Part shown: piece by piece, positions 1 to 11,791 of the stretch
Layout: every line of letters starts with the position of its first letter
Numbering within the stretch: the first letter of the stretch is position 1
NCBI RefSeq assembly: GCF_001425055.1
Contig: NZ_LMDK01000016.1
Span: forward strand, 471,803-535,802
Reading direction: 5' to 3'
DNA: 64,000 nucleotides
Source of the DNA: Pelomonas sp. Root1237
Lineage (GTDB): Bacteria; Pseudomonadota; Gammaproteobacteria; Burkholderiales; Burkholderiaceae_C
The notes under the pieces: generated by a model
The model's database searches: none
The model's input: the letters and a program-made list of their open reading frames with translations, nothing else
Told to the model about the DNA's origin: nothing
Translations under genes and position numbers: made by a program

Positions 1-1080
1 GGCTATATGGATGTCGTCGCCCTCGCTCAATACGGCATCGGCAATGCCGTTGCAACGCTGGGCACGGCTTGCACGGCCGAGCATGTGCACAAGCTCTTCC
101 GGCATACGGACATGGTCGTTTTCAGCTTTGACGGCGACGCCGCTGGCCGCCGCGCTGCCGGCCGGGCGCTTGAAGCCGCCCTGCCCCACGCGACCGAAAC
201 CCACGCCGTCAAATTCCTGTTCCTGCCCACCGAGCACGACCCGGACTCCTATGTGCGTGAGCTAGGCGCGGAGGCTTTCGAACGCTGCATCGAGGGTGCC
301 GTACCGCTGTCGCGCCAGCTCATCACGGTCGCCGCCGAGGGCTGCGACCTCGGCACACCCGAAGGCCGCGCCCGCATGTTGAACCAGGCCAAGCCCCTCT
401 GGGCCCTGCTGCCGGAAGGTCTGTTGCGCCGCCAGCTGCTCGGCGAACTCGCCCGCCAGGGGCAGTTGCCCGAGGCCGAGCTGCAAGCGCTGTGGCTGGG
501 CGCACCCGCACCTGCCGCGGGTGCCACCAAGGAGACGGCGGCACCCGCCGAAAAGCCGCGTTGGCAGCCCAAAGGTGAATGGAAGCCGAAGGGGGAATGG
601 AAAGGCAAAGGCGACTGGAAGTCGCGCCGCGATGCCGAGCCTCGCCCCGCCGGTCCGCGGGTTACGCCGGCGACCGCCGCCGACCACGCCACCCGACTCT
701 TGCTGCAGCACAGCGAGCTCTGGGACAGCCTGCCCGACGAGGACCGCGTCCTGCTGCACGACCTGCCCGGCGGCCATGGCGAACTCGTCCATTGGCTGGA
801 GCGCCACCTGACCCACCACGGCGCCAGCCCCTGGGCCGTCGTCCAGGCTGGCCTGGCGGCGGAGGGCCATGCGGAGGCCGTGCATCGGCTGGTGCGCAGC
901 GTGCAGGAACTGGGCATCGAGGAGTCCGACCCGGCTGGCGACCTCGCCAGCGCGATCACCGCGCTGCGGTCCCGAGCCCCTGCCGCATTGCCCGGCGGCA
1001 GCGGCGCCACCGACGAGGAACGGCGCCTGGCGCTGGAGGCGTTGGCCCGGTTGCGCGAGCGCCATGGCGTGCAAAGCTAG
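1..1080 (+). CDS. dnaG: DNA primase, C-terminal part (5' end outside window)
   Basis: This is the 3' part of the replication primase, which makes RNA primers on the lagging strand together with DnaB. The reading frame is open from base 1 and begins GYMDVVALAQ, the TOPRIM-side signature of DnaG. The metal-binding acidic motif FSFDGDAAGRRAAGRALE follows at about residues 37-54. After about residue 165 comes a low-complexity linker with Trp/Lys/Gly repeats (bases ~560-640), then a helical C-terminal domain that should bind DnaB. 359 residues are visible. The next gene is rpoD, the order found in the classical macromolecular-synthesis cluster, but here a 341 bp gap with its own promoter separates them. 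Seen: frame and motifs. Known: family role. The N-terminal zinc-binding domain lies upstream of the window. Confidence 0.95.
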   Translation, partial: GYMDVVALAQYGIGNAVATLGTACTAEHVHKLFRHTDMVVFSFDGDAAGRRAAGRALEAALPHATETHAVKFLFLPTEHDPDSYVRELGAEAFERCIEGAVPLSRQLITVAAEGCDLGTPEGRARMLNQAKPLWALLPEGLLRRQLLGELARQGQLPEAELQALWLGAPAPAAGATKETAAPAEKPRWQPKGEWKPKGEWKGKGDWKSRRDAEPRPAGPRVTPATAADHATRLLLQHSELWDSLPDEDRVLLHDLPGGHGELVHWLERHLTHHGASPWAVVQAGLAAEGHAEAVHRLVRSVQELGIEESDPAGDLASAITALRSRAPAALPGGSGATDEERRLALEALARLRERHGVQS

Positions 1081-1098
1081 GGTTTACCTGTCACGGTT

Positions 1099-1127
1099 TT
1101 GCAATTCAGCCGCAAATGGCTGATAAT
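1099..1127 (+). promoter_or_regulatory. sigma-70-type promoter for rpoD
   Basis: A -35 element TTGCAA (1099-1104) and a -10 element GATAAT (1122-1127) are separated by exactly 17 bases, just after the dnaG stop codon. The -10 matches five of six consensus bases. Transcription would start near 1134 and give rpoD a leader of about 290 bases. This is inferred from sequence only. Confidence 0.6.
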
Positions 1128-1421
1128 CTTGCGTTTTCCGCGCGCGTCAACAAGAGTGACGGCAGAGAGATGCCGGCCCCGGCCACCCAGCGACACTGGG
1201 TAACCCATCAGGGTTTTAATGGCCAAAACATCCGCCAGCTCTGCATACCAAACGATCACGCCAGCTTGTTCGCGCCACGCCAGGGTCCCTCGATCACTCG
1301 CTGATTGATACCTTGACGACGAAAGCCACCGCCCCCTGCCCCGCCGGCTTGACGCCGAGCCCGGGTTGGCCGCGGTGGCTGCCGCATTTCTGAATTGACC
1401 GCGCAAATACGAAGGACCTGC
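1128..1421 (+). promoter_or_regulatory. structured 5' leader of rpoD
   Basis: No gene is visible between the promoter and rpoD. The stretch can form several hairpins: CCCAG/CTGGG at 1186-1200, AACCC/GGGTT at 1202-1215, and a long-range pair AGCCACCGC (1324-1332) with GCGGTGGCT (1372-1380) that encloses further GC-rich pairing. A Shine-Dalgarno GAAGGA (1411-1416) follows, 5 bases before the rpoD ATG. Whether the leader regulates anything is unknown. Confidence 0.4.
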
Positions 1422-3674
<2,253 letters not shown>

Positions 3675-3690
3675 TCGCTGTATTCGCAAC

Positions 3691-3716
3691 AAAGGCCGGC
3701 CTGTCCGGCCTTTCTT
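3691..3716 (+). terminator. intrinsic terminator of rpoD
   Basis: A nine-base stem AAAGGCCGG (3691-3699) pairs with CCGGCCTTT (3705-3713) across a 5-base loop, and a T-rich run TTTCTT follows. It lies 17 bases after the rpoD stop codon. Confidence 0.85.
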
Positions 3717-3735
3717 ACGTCGATAAACTGCCCCC

Positions 3736-4704
3736 ATGACCGCGATCCGCGAGCGCACCGTCCTTTTTGCCGACCTGCGCGGCAGCACCGGGCTGTACGA
3801 GGCCCTCGGGAATGCCGAAGCCAGTGGCATGGTCACCCAGACAGTCGGCCAGATCAGCGAAGCCGTGCTGGAAAGCGGCGGCCAGCTGATCAAGACTCTG
3901 GGCGATGGCCTGATGGCCGCCTTCGATACGCCGCGCGATGGCGTGCGTGCCGCCCAGCGCATGCAGGAAATGCTCGAACGCACCGTGCAACGCGCGCGCC
4001 GCCAGAGCAACCCGCCCATGCTGGCCATGCGGCTGCAAGTGGCGCTGGCGCGTGGCGAGGTCGTCGAGCTCAACGGCGACTGCTTCGGTGACGCCGTCAA
4101 CGTCGCCGCCCGCCTCATCGACCATGCCGGCGACGGCGAGATCCTCATCACCGCCGAGGTGCTGACGGGCCTGCACCATGCGTCCAAGGGGCGCTTTCGC
4201 AGCCTGGACCGCATCTCGGTGCGCGGCCGCGTCGAGCCTGTACACGTCTACCGCATGGACGCAGCGCCCTTGGTCAGCGCCGACGACACCGCCACCCAGT
4301 TCGGCGAGCCGATGCGCTCGACCGAGCCGGACGGCATGCGCCTGATCTGGCAGGACCTGGACCGCGTCTTCGACATCGGTGCCATGCCCATCGTGCTGGG
4401 CCGCAGCGTGCAGGCCACCTATTGCATCACCGACGCCCGCGTGTCGCGCTCACATGCCCGCATCGACTGGCAAGGCAGCAGCTTCGAGCTGACCGACCTG
4501 TCCTATAACGGCACGTATGTGCGCTTCGGTGATTCGGGCGAGCTGCTGAGCCTCAAGCGCGGCAGCTGCACGCTGCACGGCAGTGGCGTCATCGGCCTGG
4601 GCGGCATGCCCACGGACGAGCAGTCGCCCATCGTGCGCTTCGAGGTGCTGCACTTCTACGACACCGAGCCCCAGCCCTTCGGCGGCCCTCGCTCCAGGCG
4701 CTGA
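3736..4704 (+). CDS. class III nucleotidyl cyclase with C-terminal FHA domain
   Basis: This 322-residue protein should make a cyclic nucleotide and bind a phosphothreonine partner. The N-terminal catalytic domain (~5-175) carries both metal-binding aspartates, D13 in FADLRGST and D57 in LGDGLMAAFD. It also carries the Asn/Arg pair N122 and R126 in GDAVNVAARL that stabilises the transition state. The C-terminal forkhead-associated domain (~215-300) shows GRS, SRSHARI and NGTYVRF. No transmembrane segment is visible, so it is probably cytoplasmic. It lacks a clear Shine-Dalgarno; a GATAAA -10-like element (3722-3727) lies so close to the ATG that a leaderless mRNA is possible. hemH follows after three bases, so the two are likely co-transcribed. 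Substrate (ATP or GTP) and target are unknown. Confidence 0.88.
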   Translation: MTAIRERTVLFADLRGSTGLYEALGNAEASGMVTQTVGQISEAVLESGGQLIKTLGDGLMAAFDTPRDGVRAAQRMQEMLERTVQRARRQSNPPMLAMRLQVALARGEVVELNGDCFGDAVNVAARLIDHAGDGEILITAEVLTGLHHASKGRFRSLDRISVRGRVEPVHVYRMDAAPLVSADDTATQFGEPMRSTEPDGMRLIWQDLDRVFDIGAMPIVLGRSVQATYCITDARVSRSHARIDWQGSSFELTDLSYNGTYVRFGDSGELLSLKRGSCTLHGSGVIGLGGMPTDEQSPIVRFEVLHFYDTEPQPFGGPRSRR

Positions 4705-4707
4705 CTC

Positions 4708-5796
4708 ATGGCCTTTCTTCCCGAACCGCCGCAGCGCCACGGCGTCGCGCCCGCTGGCCCGGATGTGGCCGTGCTGCTGTGCAATCTCGGCACACCCGAC
4801 GCGCCCGATGCCCCTGCCCTGCGCCGCTACCTCGCCCAGTTCCTGGCCGACCCGCGCGTTGTCGAGATCCCCAGGCTGATCTGGCTGGCCATCCTGCACG
4901 GCATCATCCTGCGCGTGCGGCCGGCCAAGTCAGCGGCCAAGTACGCAACGGTATGGACGCCCGAGGGCTCGCCGCTCAAGGTCTGGACAACAAAGCAGGC
5001 CAAGCTGCTGCAAGGCGCATTGGGCGGCCGCGCGCGCGTCGCTTTCGCGATGCGTTATGGCCAGCCTGCCATTGCCGCCACGCTCGACGCCCTCAAGCGC
5101 GAAGGCGTGCGCCGCGTGTTGGTGCTGCCCGCCTACCCGCAGTACTCGGGCGCGACCACCGCCAGCGTCATCGACGACGTCGCCCGCTGGGCGCTGCGGA
5201 CCCGTCACCTGCCCGAGCTGCGCTTCATCAACCGCTATCACGATGAGCTGGGCTACATCGCCGCCCTGGCCCAGACCGTGCGCGAGCACTGGCAGCGCGA
5301 GGGCCGTGGCGACAAGCTGGTCATGAGCTTTCACGGCATGCCCGAGCGCACCCTGCACCTCGGCGATCCTTACCACTGCGAATGCCTGAAGACCGGCCGC
5401 CTGCTGGCCGAGGCGCTGGGGCTGCGAGACGGTGAATGGCTGGTCACCTTCCAGAGCCGCTTCGGCAAGGCCAAGTGGCTGGAGCCCTACACCGAGCCCA
5501 CGCTGGTCAAGCTGGCCAAGGGCGGCCTCAAGTCCGCCGACGTCATCTGCCCCGGCTTCGCGGTCGACTGCCTGGAGACGCTGGAAGAGATTGCCCAGGA
5601 AGCCCGCGCCGCCTTCCTGGCCGCCGGTGGCCAACGCTTTGCCTACATCCCCTGCCTGAACGACCACCCGGCCGGCATCCGCGCCCTGGCCAAGCTGGCC
5701 GAGCGCCACCTGCAGGGCTGGGCCGGTGAAGCCCCGCATCCCGACACCCTGGCCCTGCAGCGCCAGCGCGCGCTGGCGGCAGGCGCCAAGAACTAG
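4708..5796 (+). CDS. hemH: ferrochelatase
   Basis: Inserts ferrous iron into protoporphyrin IX, the last step of protoheme synthesis, at the cytoplasmic face of the membrane. The 362-residue length is normal for the family. The start MAFLPEPPQR leads into VLLCNLGTPDAP. The catalytic His is H209 in SFHGMPERTLHLGDPY, and the conserved Glu is E290 in CPGFAVDCLETLEEI. FQSRFGKAKWLEPYT is a further signature. It follows the cyclase gene by three bases and probably shares its transcript. Its stop codon overlaps the convergent PEP-CTERM gene by four bases (CTAG at 5793-5796). Confidence 0.97.
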   Translation: MAFLPEPPQRHGVAPAGPDVAVLLCNLGTPDAPDAPALRRYLAQFLADPRVVEIPRLIWLAILHGIILRVRPAKSAAKYATVWTPEGSPLKVWTTKQAKLLQGALGGRARVAFAMRYGQPAIAATLDALKREGVRRVLVLPAYPQYSGATTASVIDDVARWALRTRHLPELRFINRYHDELGYIAALAQTVREHWQREGRGDKLVMSFHGMPERTLHLGDPYHCECLKTGRLLAEALGLRDGEWLVTFQSRFGKAKWLEPYTEPTLVKLAKGGLKSADVICPGFAVDCLETLEEIAQEARAAFLAAGGQRFAYIPCLNDHPAGIRALAKLAERHLQGWAGEAPHPDTLALQRQRALAAGAKN

Positions 5797-8507
5797 CGGC
5801 GCCGCCGCCGCACCACGCCGGCCAGCACTGCCAGCCCGGCCAGCGCCATCACGCCGGCGCCCGGCTCGGGCACGGCGGCCGCCGTGAACACCGCCCCGTC
5901 ATTGGCGCTGAAGCTGAAGCTGGTGAACTGGTAGGCATCGGCCCGGGCACTGAAGCTCGCCCCGGCGAAGGCCTGATGGCCCAGACCCTGGCCGCCCGAG
6001 GTCTGGAAGAAGGTGTCGACGTTGAAGCCGCCGCTGGCCTGGAAGGCATTCGGATCGGTATTGCCCAGGAAGCGGAACTCCACGCTCAGATGGCTCAGGT
6101 CGAGGGCCGTGCCATTGCCGAACACGACGCTGTCGGTGCGCCAGCCACCACTGCCGTCAGCCTGCACCTCCATGATGAGGCGGCTGCCGGCCGCGGCCGT
6201 GAAACTGCCGTCGATGCGCATCTGGCCAGGCGAGTTGCCCGGACTAAAGATGCCGTAGTTGGTCACCGCGCCGATGATGGTGCCGTTGCCGCCGAGGAAG
6301 CCGTTGGTGCCGATGACGATGGTGTTCGCGGTCAGCGTGCTGTTGTTGACCACCAACGTGCCCGTGCCGCCATCCACCGAGCCGCCGGCGGTCCGGTTGC
6401 GGCCGACGCCGATCCAGTTAGCGCTGACGCTGGAGCCCTCGCTGATCAGCAGCGTGCCGTCCGACCCGCCGAGGCGGCCGACGAAGATGCCGCCCCCGGC
6501 CACGTCCACGCTGCTGCCGCCCTTGACGCGCATCAGCCCGGTGCCTTCGCGCCCGATGGTCATCGCGCTCTGGCCCGGTGCGGCCTGGATGCTGATGCTG
6601 GAAGCGCCCGACAGCGTCAGAGTGCCGTCGCCGCCCGGGCCCACGCTGGTGCCGCCGAGGTTGAGCGATGCCCCCGCGCTGCCCGCGTTGACCAGCGTCA
6701 CATGGCTGCCGTTGGTGATCGTCGCCACGCCCGTGCCATCAGAGCGGCCGATGGACAGGAAAGCGCCCGACAAGGTGCTGCCGGTCTGCTGGCCGCTGAA
6801 GCTCAGGCTGGCATGGTCCACGCTGAGCACGCCCACGCCGCCGGAGCGGCCCACGTTCATGCCGATGGCGCTGACCAGCGCGTTGTCCGCCACCGTCAGC
6901 TGGCCGAAGCTCTGAGGGCCGTGGCCGACGCCGATATAGCTGTCGGTACCGATCAGGCGTATTTCGGAGCCCGCGCCGGTCACCACGGCCACGCCACGGC
7001 CACCGGGCTGGGTGTCGCTGGTGCCGCCTATGTAGAGGCTGGTGCTGCGCGAGTTGGTCGCGGTGGACACCGCCTGGCCGTCCAGGATCAGCTGGCCGCC
7101 CGCGCTGATGTTCAGGAAGCCTGAGCCGTCGCGGCCCACGCGCATGATGGGATTGAAGGCCTCGCCGGCGCCTCCCCCCGGCAGCACCGAAGCGGCCGAG
7201 ATGGAGACGACGGAGCCGGCGCCGCTGATGTTCAGCGTGCCGGACGAAGCCGCCTCACGACCGAGGTTGAGCGCCGTGCCCGAGGGCTGGGCCGTGGTGG
7301 CGACGAGATCGATGCGGCCGCCGTTGCTGACCGTGACCCGCCCCGTGCCATTGCGCCCGACATCCAGCACCGGGCCGGTCAGGACGCCGTTGGCGGCGGC
7401 CGAGCCCAGGCCGTCGATGCGCAGCTGCGAGCCCGCGCCGTCTACCTGCAGCTCGCCATGCCCGCCGTCCCGGCCGATGGCCACGTAGAACAGGCCGCTC
7501 ACCTGGCCGCCGTCCTGCAACTGCAGCAGGCCGGTGGCGTTGTTGCGCCCCACCTGCAGATAGCCAGCGTCACCGCTATAGACGACGGCCGAGCCGGCGC
7601 CGGCCACGCGCATGTCGCCCCGCCCGCCGGTCGAGCCCACGTTGATGCCGTTGTAGATGCCGGCGCGGCCCTGGATCTGCACCTGCCCGCCGCCGGTCAC
7701 GTCCAGCGTGCCCCAGGCATTGGCGTGCTCGGCGAGGTTGATGAAGGCAGACCCGTTGCCCAGCGTCGGGCCGGTCACTCGCCATATCGAGCCGACGCCG
7801 TCGACGACGACCGAGGCAAAGCTGCGCTCGCTCCCCAGCGGGCTGGAGCCGCCCGGCGCGACGCCGATCGAGCCGCCGTCGGTCGTCAGCAGGCCGCCCG
7901 CCAGCACCTCGACGCGTCCGCGCGTGATGCCACCCGGCGTGCCGAAGGTGAAGGTTTCGATCGGCGGGCGGAACACTGCCAGCCCGCCGACGACGAAGGC
8001 GCGCAGGAAGCTCGCGCTGGAGCCGGCGCCGGTGACGGTCAGCGTCGCGTCGCTGCCGGCGGCATTGCCGATGAAGTTGTGGCACCACTGCGGGCCCAGC
8101 AGGCATCGGGCGCTGTCGGCGCGCGCGTCCAGCGTGGCGCCGTCGGCGATGGTCAGCGACCCCTGGCCCCAGGCGCCGAGCTCCAGCCGGTTGGTGCTGC
8201 CGTTGCCATTGATCGTCAGCAGCGAGCCGGCGCCAGTGACCAGGCCCGTCGCGATGCCCGTGCCGCCGTCGGCGAAGCGCACCGAGGCTGCACTCAGGCG
8301 CGAGCCACCATTGACGAGCAGCTGCGCCGTGCCGTTGCCGCCCAGCCCCAGCGTGTTGCCGCCCAGGTTGGTATCGCCCGGTCCGGGCGCCGTGAAAGTC
8401 GGGTAGACGCTGTAGGCCCCCGTCACGATCACATCCGCCGTCGCCGCCCCGCAGGCCAGCATCGCCGCCACCGCCGTTGCACGGCCCACCCACGCACGCT
8501 TTTTCAT
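5793..8507 (-). CDS. PEP-CTERM sorted beta-helical repeat surface protein
   Basis: A 904-residue exported protein of unknown function. The start is the ATG at 8507, supported by GGGGGAGG upstream and by the signal peptide MKKRAWVGRATAVAAMLACG, with likely cleavage before DVIV. The body is almost entirely Gly/Ser/Val-rich strand repeats of the form G.G.L.V..GG..V....VG, spaced roughly 50-60 residues. That pattern predicts a long right-handed beta-helix like the passenger of autotransporters. There is no beta-barrel at the end. The last 26 residues instead are VPEPGAG, a hydrophobic helix and five arginines: a PEP-CTERM sorting signal read by an exosortase (known for the family). No exosortase is in the window. 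A biofilm or extracellular matrix role would be typical but is inference. It converges on hemH and diverges from hslR. Confidence 0.88.
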   Translation of the reverse strand: MKKRAWVGRATAVAAMLACGAATADVIVTGAYSVYPTFTAPGPGDTNLGGNTLGLGGNGTAQLLVNGGSRLSAASVRFADGGTGIATGLVTGAGSLLTINGNGSTNRLELGAWGQGSLTIADGATLDARADSARCLLGPQWCHNFIGNAAGSDATLTVTGAGSSASFLRAFVVGGLAVFRPPIETFTFGTPGGITRGRVEVLAGGLLTTDGGSIGVAPGGSSPLGSERSFASVVVDGVGSIWRVTGPTLGNGSAFINLAEHANAWGTLDVTGGGQVQIQGRAGIYNGINVGSTGGRGDMRVAGAGSAVVYSGDAGYLQVGRNNATGLLQLQDGGQVSGLFYVAIGRDGGHGELQVDGAGSQLRIDGLGSAAANGVLTGPVLDVGRNGTGRVTVSNGGRIDLVATTAQPSGTALNLGREAASSGTLNISGAGSVVSISAASVLPGGGAGEAFNPIMRVGRDGSGFLNISAGGQLILDGQAVSTATNSRSTSLYIGGTSDTQPGGRGVAVVTGAGSEIRLIGTDSYIGVGHGPQSFGQLTVADNALVSAIGMNVGRSGGVGVLSVDHASLSFSGQQTGSTLSGAFLSIGRSDGTGVATITNGSHVTLVNAGSAGASLNLGGTSVGPGGDGTLTLSGASSISIQAAPGQSAMTIGREGTGLMRVKGGSSVDVAGGGIFVGRLGGSDGTLLISEGSSVSANWIGVGRNRTAGGSVDGGTGTLVVNNSTLTANTIVIGTNGFLGGNGTIIGAVTNYGIFSPGNSPGQMRIDGSFTAAAGSRLIMEVQADGSGGWRTDSVVFGNGTALDLSHLSVEFRFLGNTDPNAFQASGGFNVDTFFQTSGGQGLGHQAFAGASFSARADAYQFTSFSFSANDGAVFTAAAVPEPGAGVMALAGLAVLAGVVRRRRR

Positions 8508-8603
8508 TGCGAACCTCCCCCAAGCAGCGCCCCTATCGGGCTGCGCAACGCTACCGGCGGGCTTGGCGACAATCATCCCTAAACCTGAGGACCTTTTTCG
8601 CCC

Positions 8604-9026
8604 GTGCCCGATTCCCCGACTTCGATGCGCCTGGACAAATGGCTCTGGGCCGCGCGCTTCTACAAGACCCGCGCCCTTGCCGTCGACGAGATCAATCTCG
8701 GCCGCGTGCGCGTGGGCGGCCAGCCGGTCAAGCCGGCGCGCGACGTGAAGGTCGGCGACCTGCTCAGCATCCGCATCGGCACGCTGAGCCGCGAGGTCGA
8801 AGTCCTGGGCCTGTCCAACCTGCGTGGCCCGGCGCCGCAAGCCCAGGCCCTGTACGCCGAAACCCAGGCCAGCATCACCGCCCGGGAGGCGGCCGCCGAG
8901 GCGCGCCGCCTGGCGCCGGAACCGGCCGACACGATCATGCAAGGTCGTCCGACAAAGCAGGACCGGCGCCGCTTGGCAGACTGGGACCGATGGTCCGTCT
9001 CGCTGGATGATGAAGATCCGGGTTGA
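8604..9026 (+). CDS. hslR: ribosome-associated heat shock protein Hsp15
   Basis: A small S4-domain RNA-binding protein (140 residues) that in E. coli binds free 50S subunits carrying nascent chains after heat shock. The S4 motif is MRLDKWLWAARFYKTRALAV at residues 8-27, with GRVRVGGQPVKPAR behind it. The basic C-terminus GRPTKQDRRRLADWDRW matches the family. The start is taken as GTG at 8604, with TGAGGA about 12 bases upstream; the ATG at 8625 has no ribosome site but would still keep the S4 domain. It leads the heat-shock genes grpE, dnaK and dnaJ, which fits its role. Confidence 0.92.
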   Translation: MPDSPTSMRLDKWLWAARFYKTRALAVDEINLGRVRVGGQPVKPARDVKVGDLLSIRIGTLSREVEVLGLSNLRGPAPQAQALYAETQASITAREAAAEARRLAPEPADTIMQGRPTKQDRRRLADWDRWSVSLDDEDPG

Positions 9027-9054
9027 CCCGGATAATCCGTTTTGAATCTCCCCT

Positions 9055-9082
9055 CTTGAAACCAGGGCATCGCGCCCCATGT
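9055..9082 (+). promoter_or_regulatory. sigma-32 heat-shock promoter of grpE
   Basis: CTTGAAA (9055-9061) and CCCCATGT (9075-9082) are separated by 13 bases. This is an essentially perfect match to the known sigma-32 consensus CTTGAAA-N(11-16)-CCCCATnT. It lies 26 bases before the grpE ATG at 9108. Confidence 0.85.
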
Positions 9083-9107
9083 CGACGCGATCCCCTCCTT
9101 TTCTGCC

Positions 9108-9632
9108 ATGACGACCGAAAACCCCCTGCCCGAAGACGCAGCCGGCGCCGCCGAGCCCACGGCCGCCGAGCTGAACCCCGAAATCAAGATTGCCGAGCTG
9201 GAAGGGCGCCTCGCCGAAATGAGCGACGCTTATCTGCGTGCCAAGGCCGAGACCGAGAACGCCCGCCGCCGCGCGGATGAGGACGTGGCCAAGGCCCGCA
9301 AGTTCGCCGTCGAAGCCTTCGCCGAGGCCATGCTGCCGGTGATGGACAGCCTGGAGGCGGCCATCGCCACGCCCAGCGCCAGCGTCGACACGGTGCTGGA
9401 AGGCGTGCACGCCACGCGACGCCAGCTGTCCAGCGCGCTGGAGCGCAACAAGGTCGTGGAGATCAACCCCGGCCAAGGCGCCAAGTTCGACCCGCACCAG
9501 CACCAGGCTATCTCCGTAGTGCCGGCACCGACCCAGGACGCCAACACGGTCGTCGCGGTGCTGCAGAAGGGCTTCCTGATCGCCGACCGCGTGCTGCGGC
9601 CGGCCTTGGTGACCGTGTCGGCGCCTCGCTAA
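9108..9632 (+). CDS. grpE: nucleotide exchange factor GrpE
   Basis: Releases ADP from DnaK so that the chaperone cycle can turn over; it works as a dimer. The protein has 174 residues. Residues ~25-95 form the long coiled-coil helix ([20 protein letters not shown]). The C-terminal beta-domain contains [15 protein letters not shown] and ends [20 protein letters not shown], the classic GrpE signature. It sits directly behind a sigma-32 promoter and in front of dnaK. A palindromic element (9639-9677) lies just after the stop. Confidence 0.97.
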   Translation: MTTENPLPEDAAGAAEPTAAELNPEIKIAELEGRLAEMSDAYLRAKAETENARRRADEDVAKARKFAVEAFAEAMLPVMDSLEAAIATPSASVDTVLEGVHATRRQLSSALERNKVVEINPGQGAKFDPHQHQAISVVPAPTQDANTVVAVLQKGFLIADRVLRPALVTVSAPR

Positions 9633-9638
9633 GGACCT

Positions 9639-9677
9639 GGGGACAGACCTTGGCGCGAAGCGACATGCTCTGTCCCC
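9639..9677. repeat. REP-like palindrome GGGGACAGA...TCTGTCCCC
   Basis: Nine-base arms GGGGACAGA (9639-9647) and TCTGTCCCC (9669-9677) flank 21 bases. A related, degenerate copy lies at 50412-50450. The form resembles bacterial repetitive extragenic palindromes; it could also act as a weak terminator or mRNA stabiliser between grpE and dnaK. Confidence 0.55.
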
Positions 9678-9698
9678 ACTAATTCACAGCCTGCCGCC

Positions 9699-9726
9699 CT
9701 TGAAGGACGGCGAGTTATCCACAAAT
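9699..9726 (+). promoter_or_regulatory. second, weaker sigma-32-like promoter before dnaK, with a DnaA box
   Basis: CTTGAAG (9699-9705) is followed after 13 bases by CCACAAAT (9719-9726), a partial match to the sigma-32 consensus at the right spacing. The same stretch contains TTATCCACA (9715-9723), a perfect 9-base DnaA box. The dnaK ATG is at 9760 with AGGAG six bases before it. Confidence 0.45.
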
Positions 9727-9759
9727 CGAATACATCCAACAAATCTTCAGGAGTTCCAA

Positions 9760-11724
<1,965 letters not shown>

Positions 11725-11740
11725 GTCCCGCATGACCCCT

Positions 11741-11777
11741 GGCCCGGGACCGCGACAAGCGTGCCCGGGCCTTTGCC
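11741..11777 (+). terminator. hairpin between dnaK and dnaJ (attenuator candidate)
   Basis: GGCCCGGG (11741-11748) pairs with CCCGGGCC (11764-11771) around a 15-base loop, followed by TTTGCC. It is a weak terminator or processing hairpin that could lower dnaJ expression relative to dnaK. Confidence 0.45.
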
Positions 11778-11791
11778 CTTGAAAGAAGACG

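Noticed and set aside
1186-1217. Possible transcription terminator in the dnaG-rpoD gap
   Set aside because: The two hairpins have only five-base stems and the T-run is four bases long. This is too weak to call a terminator, so it is described as leader structure.
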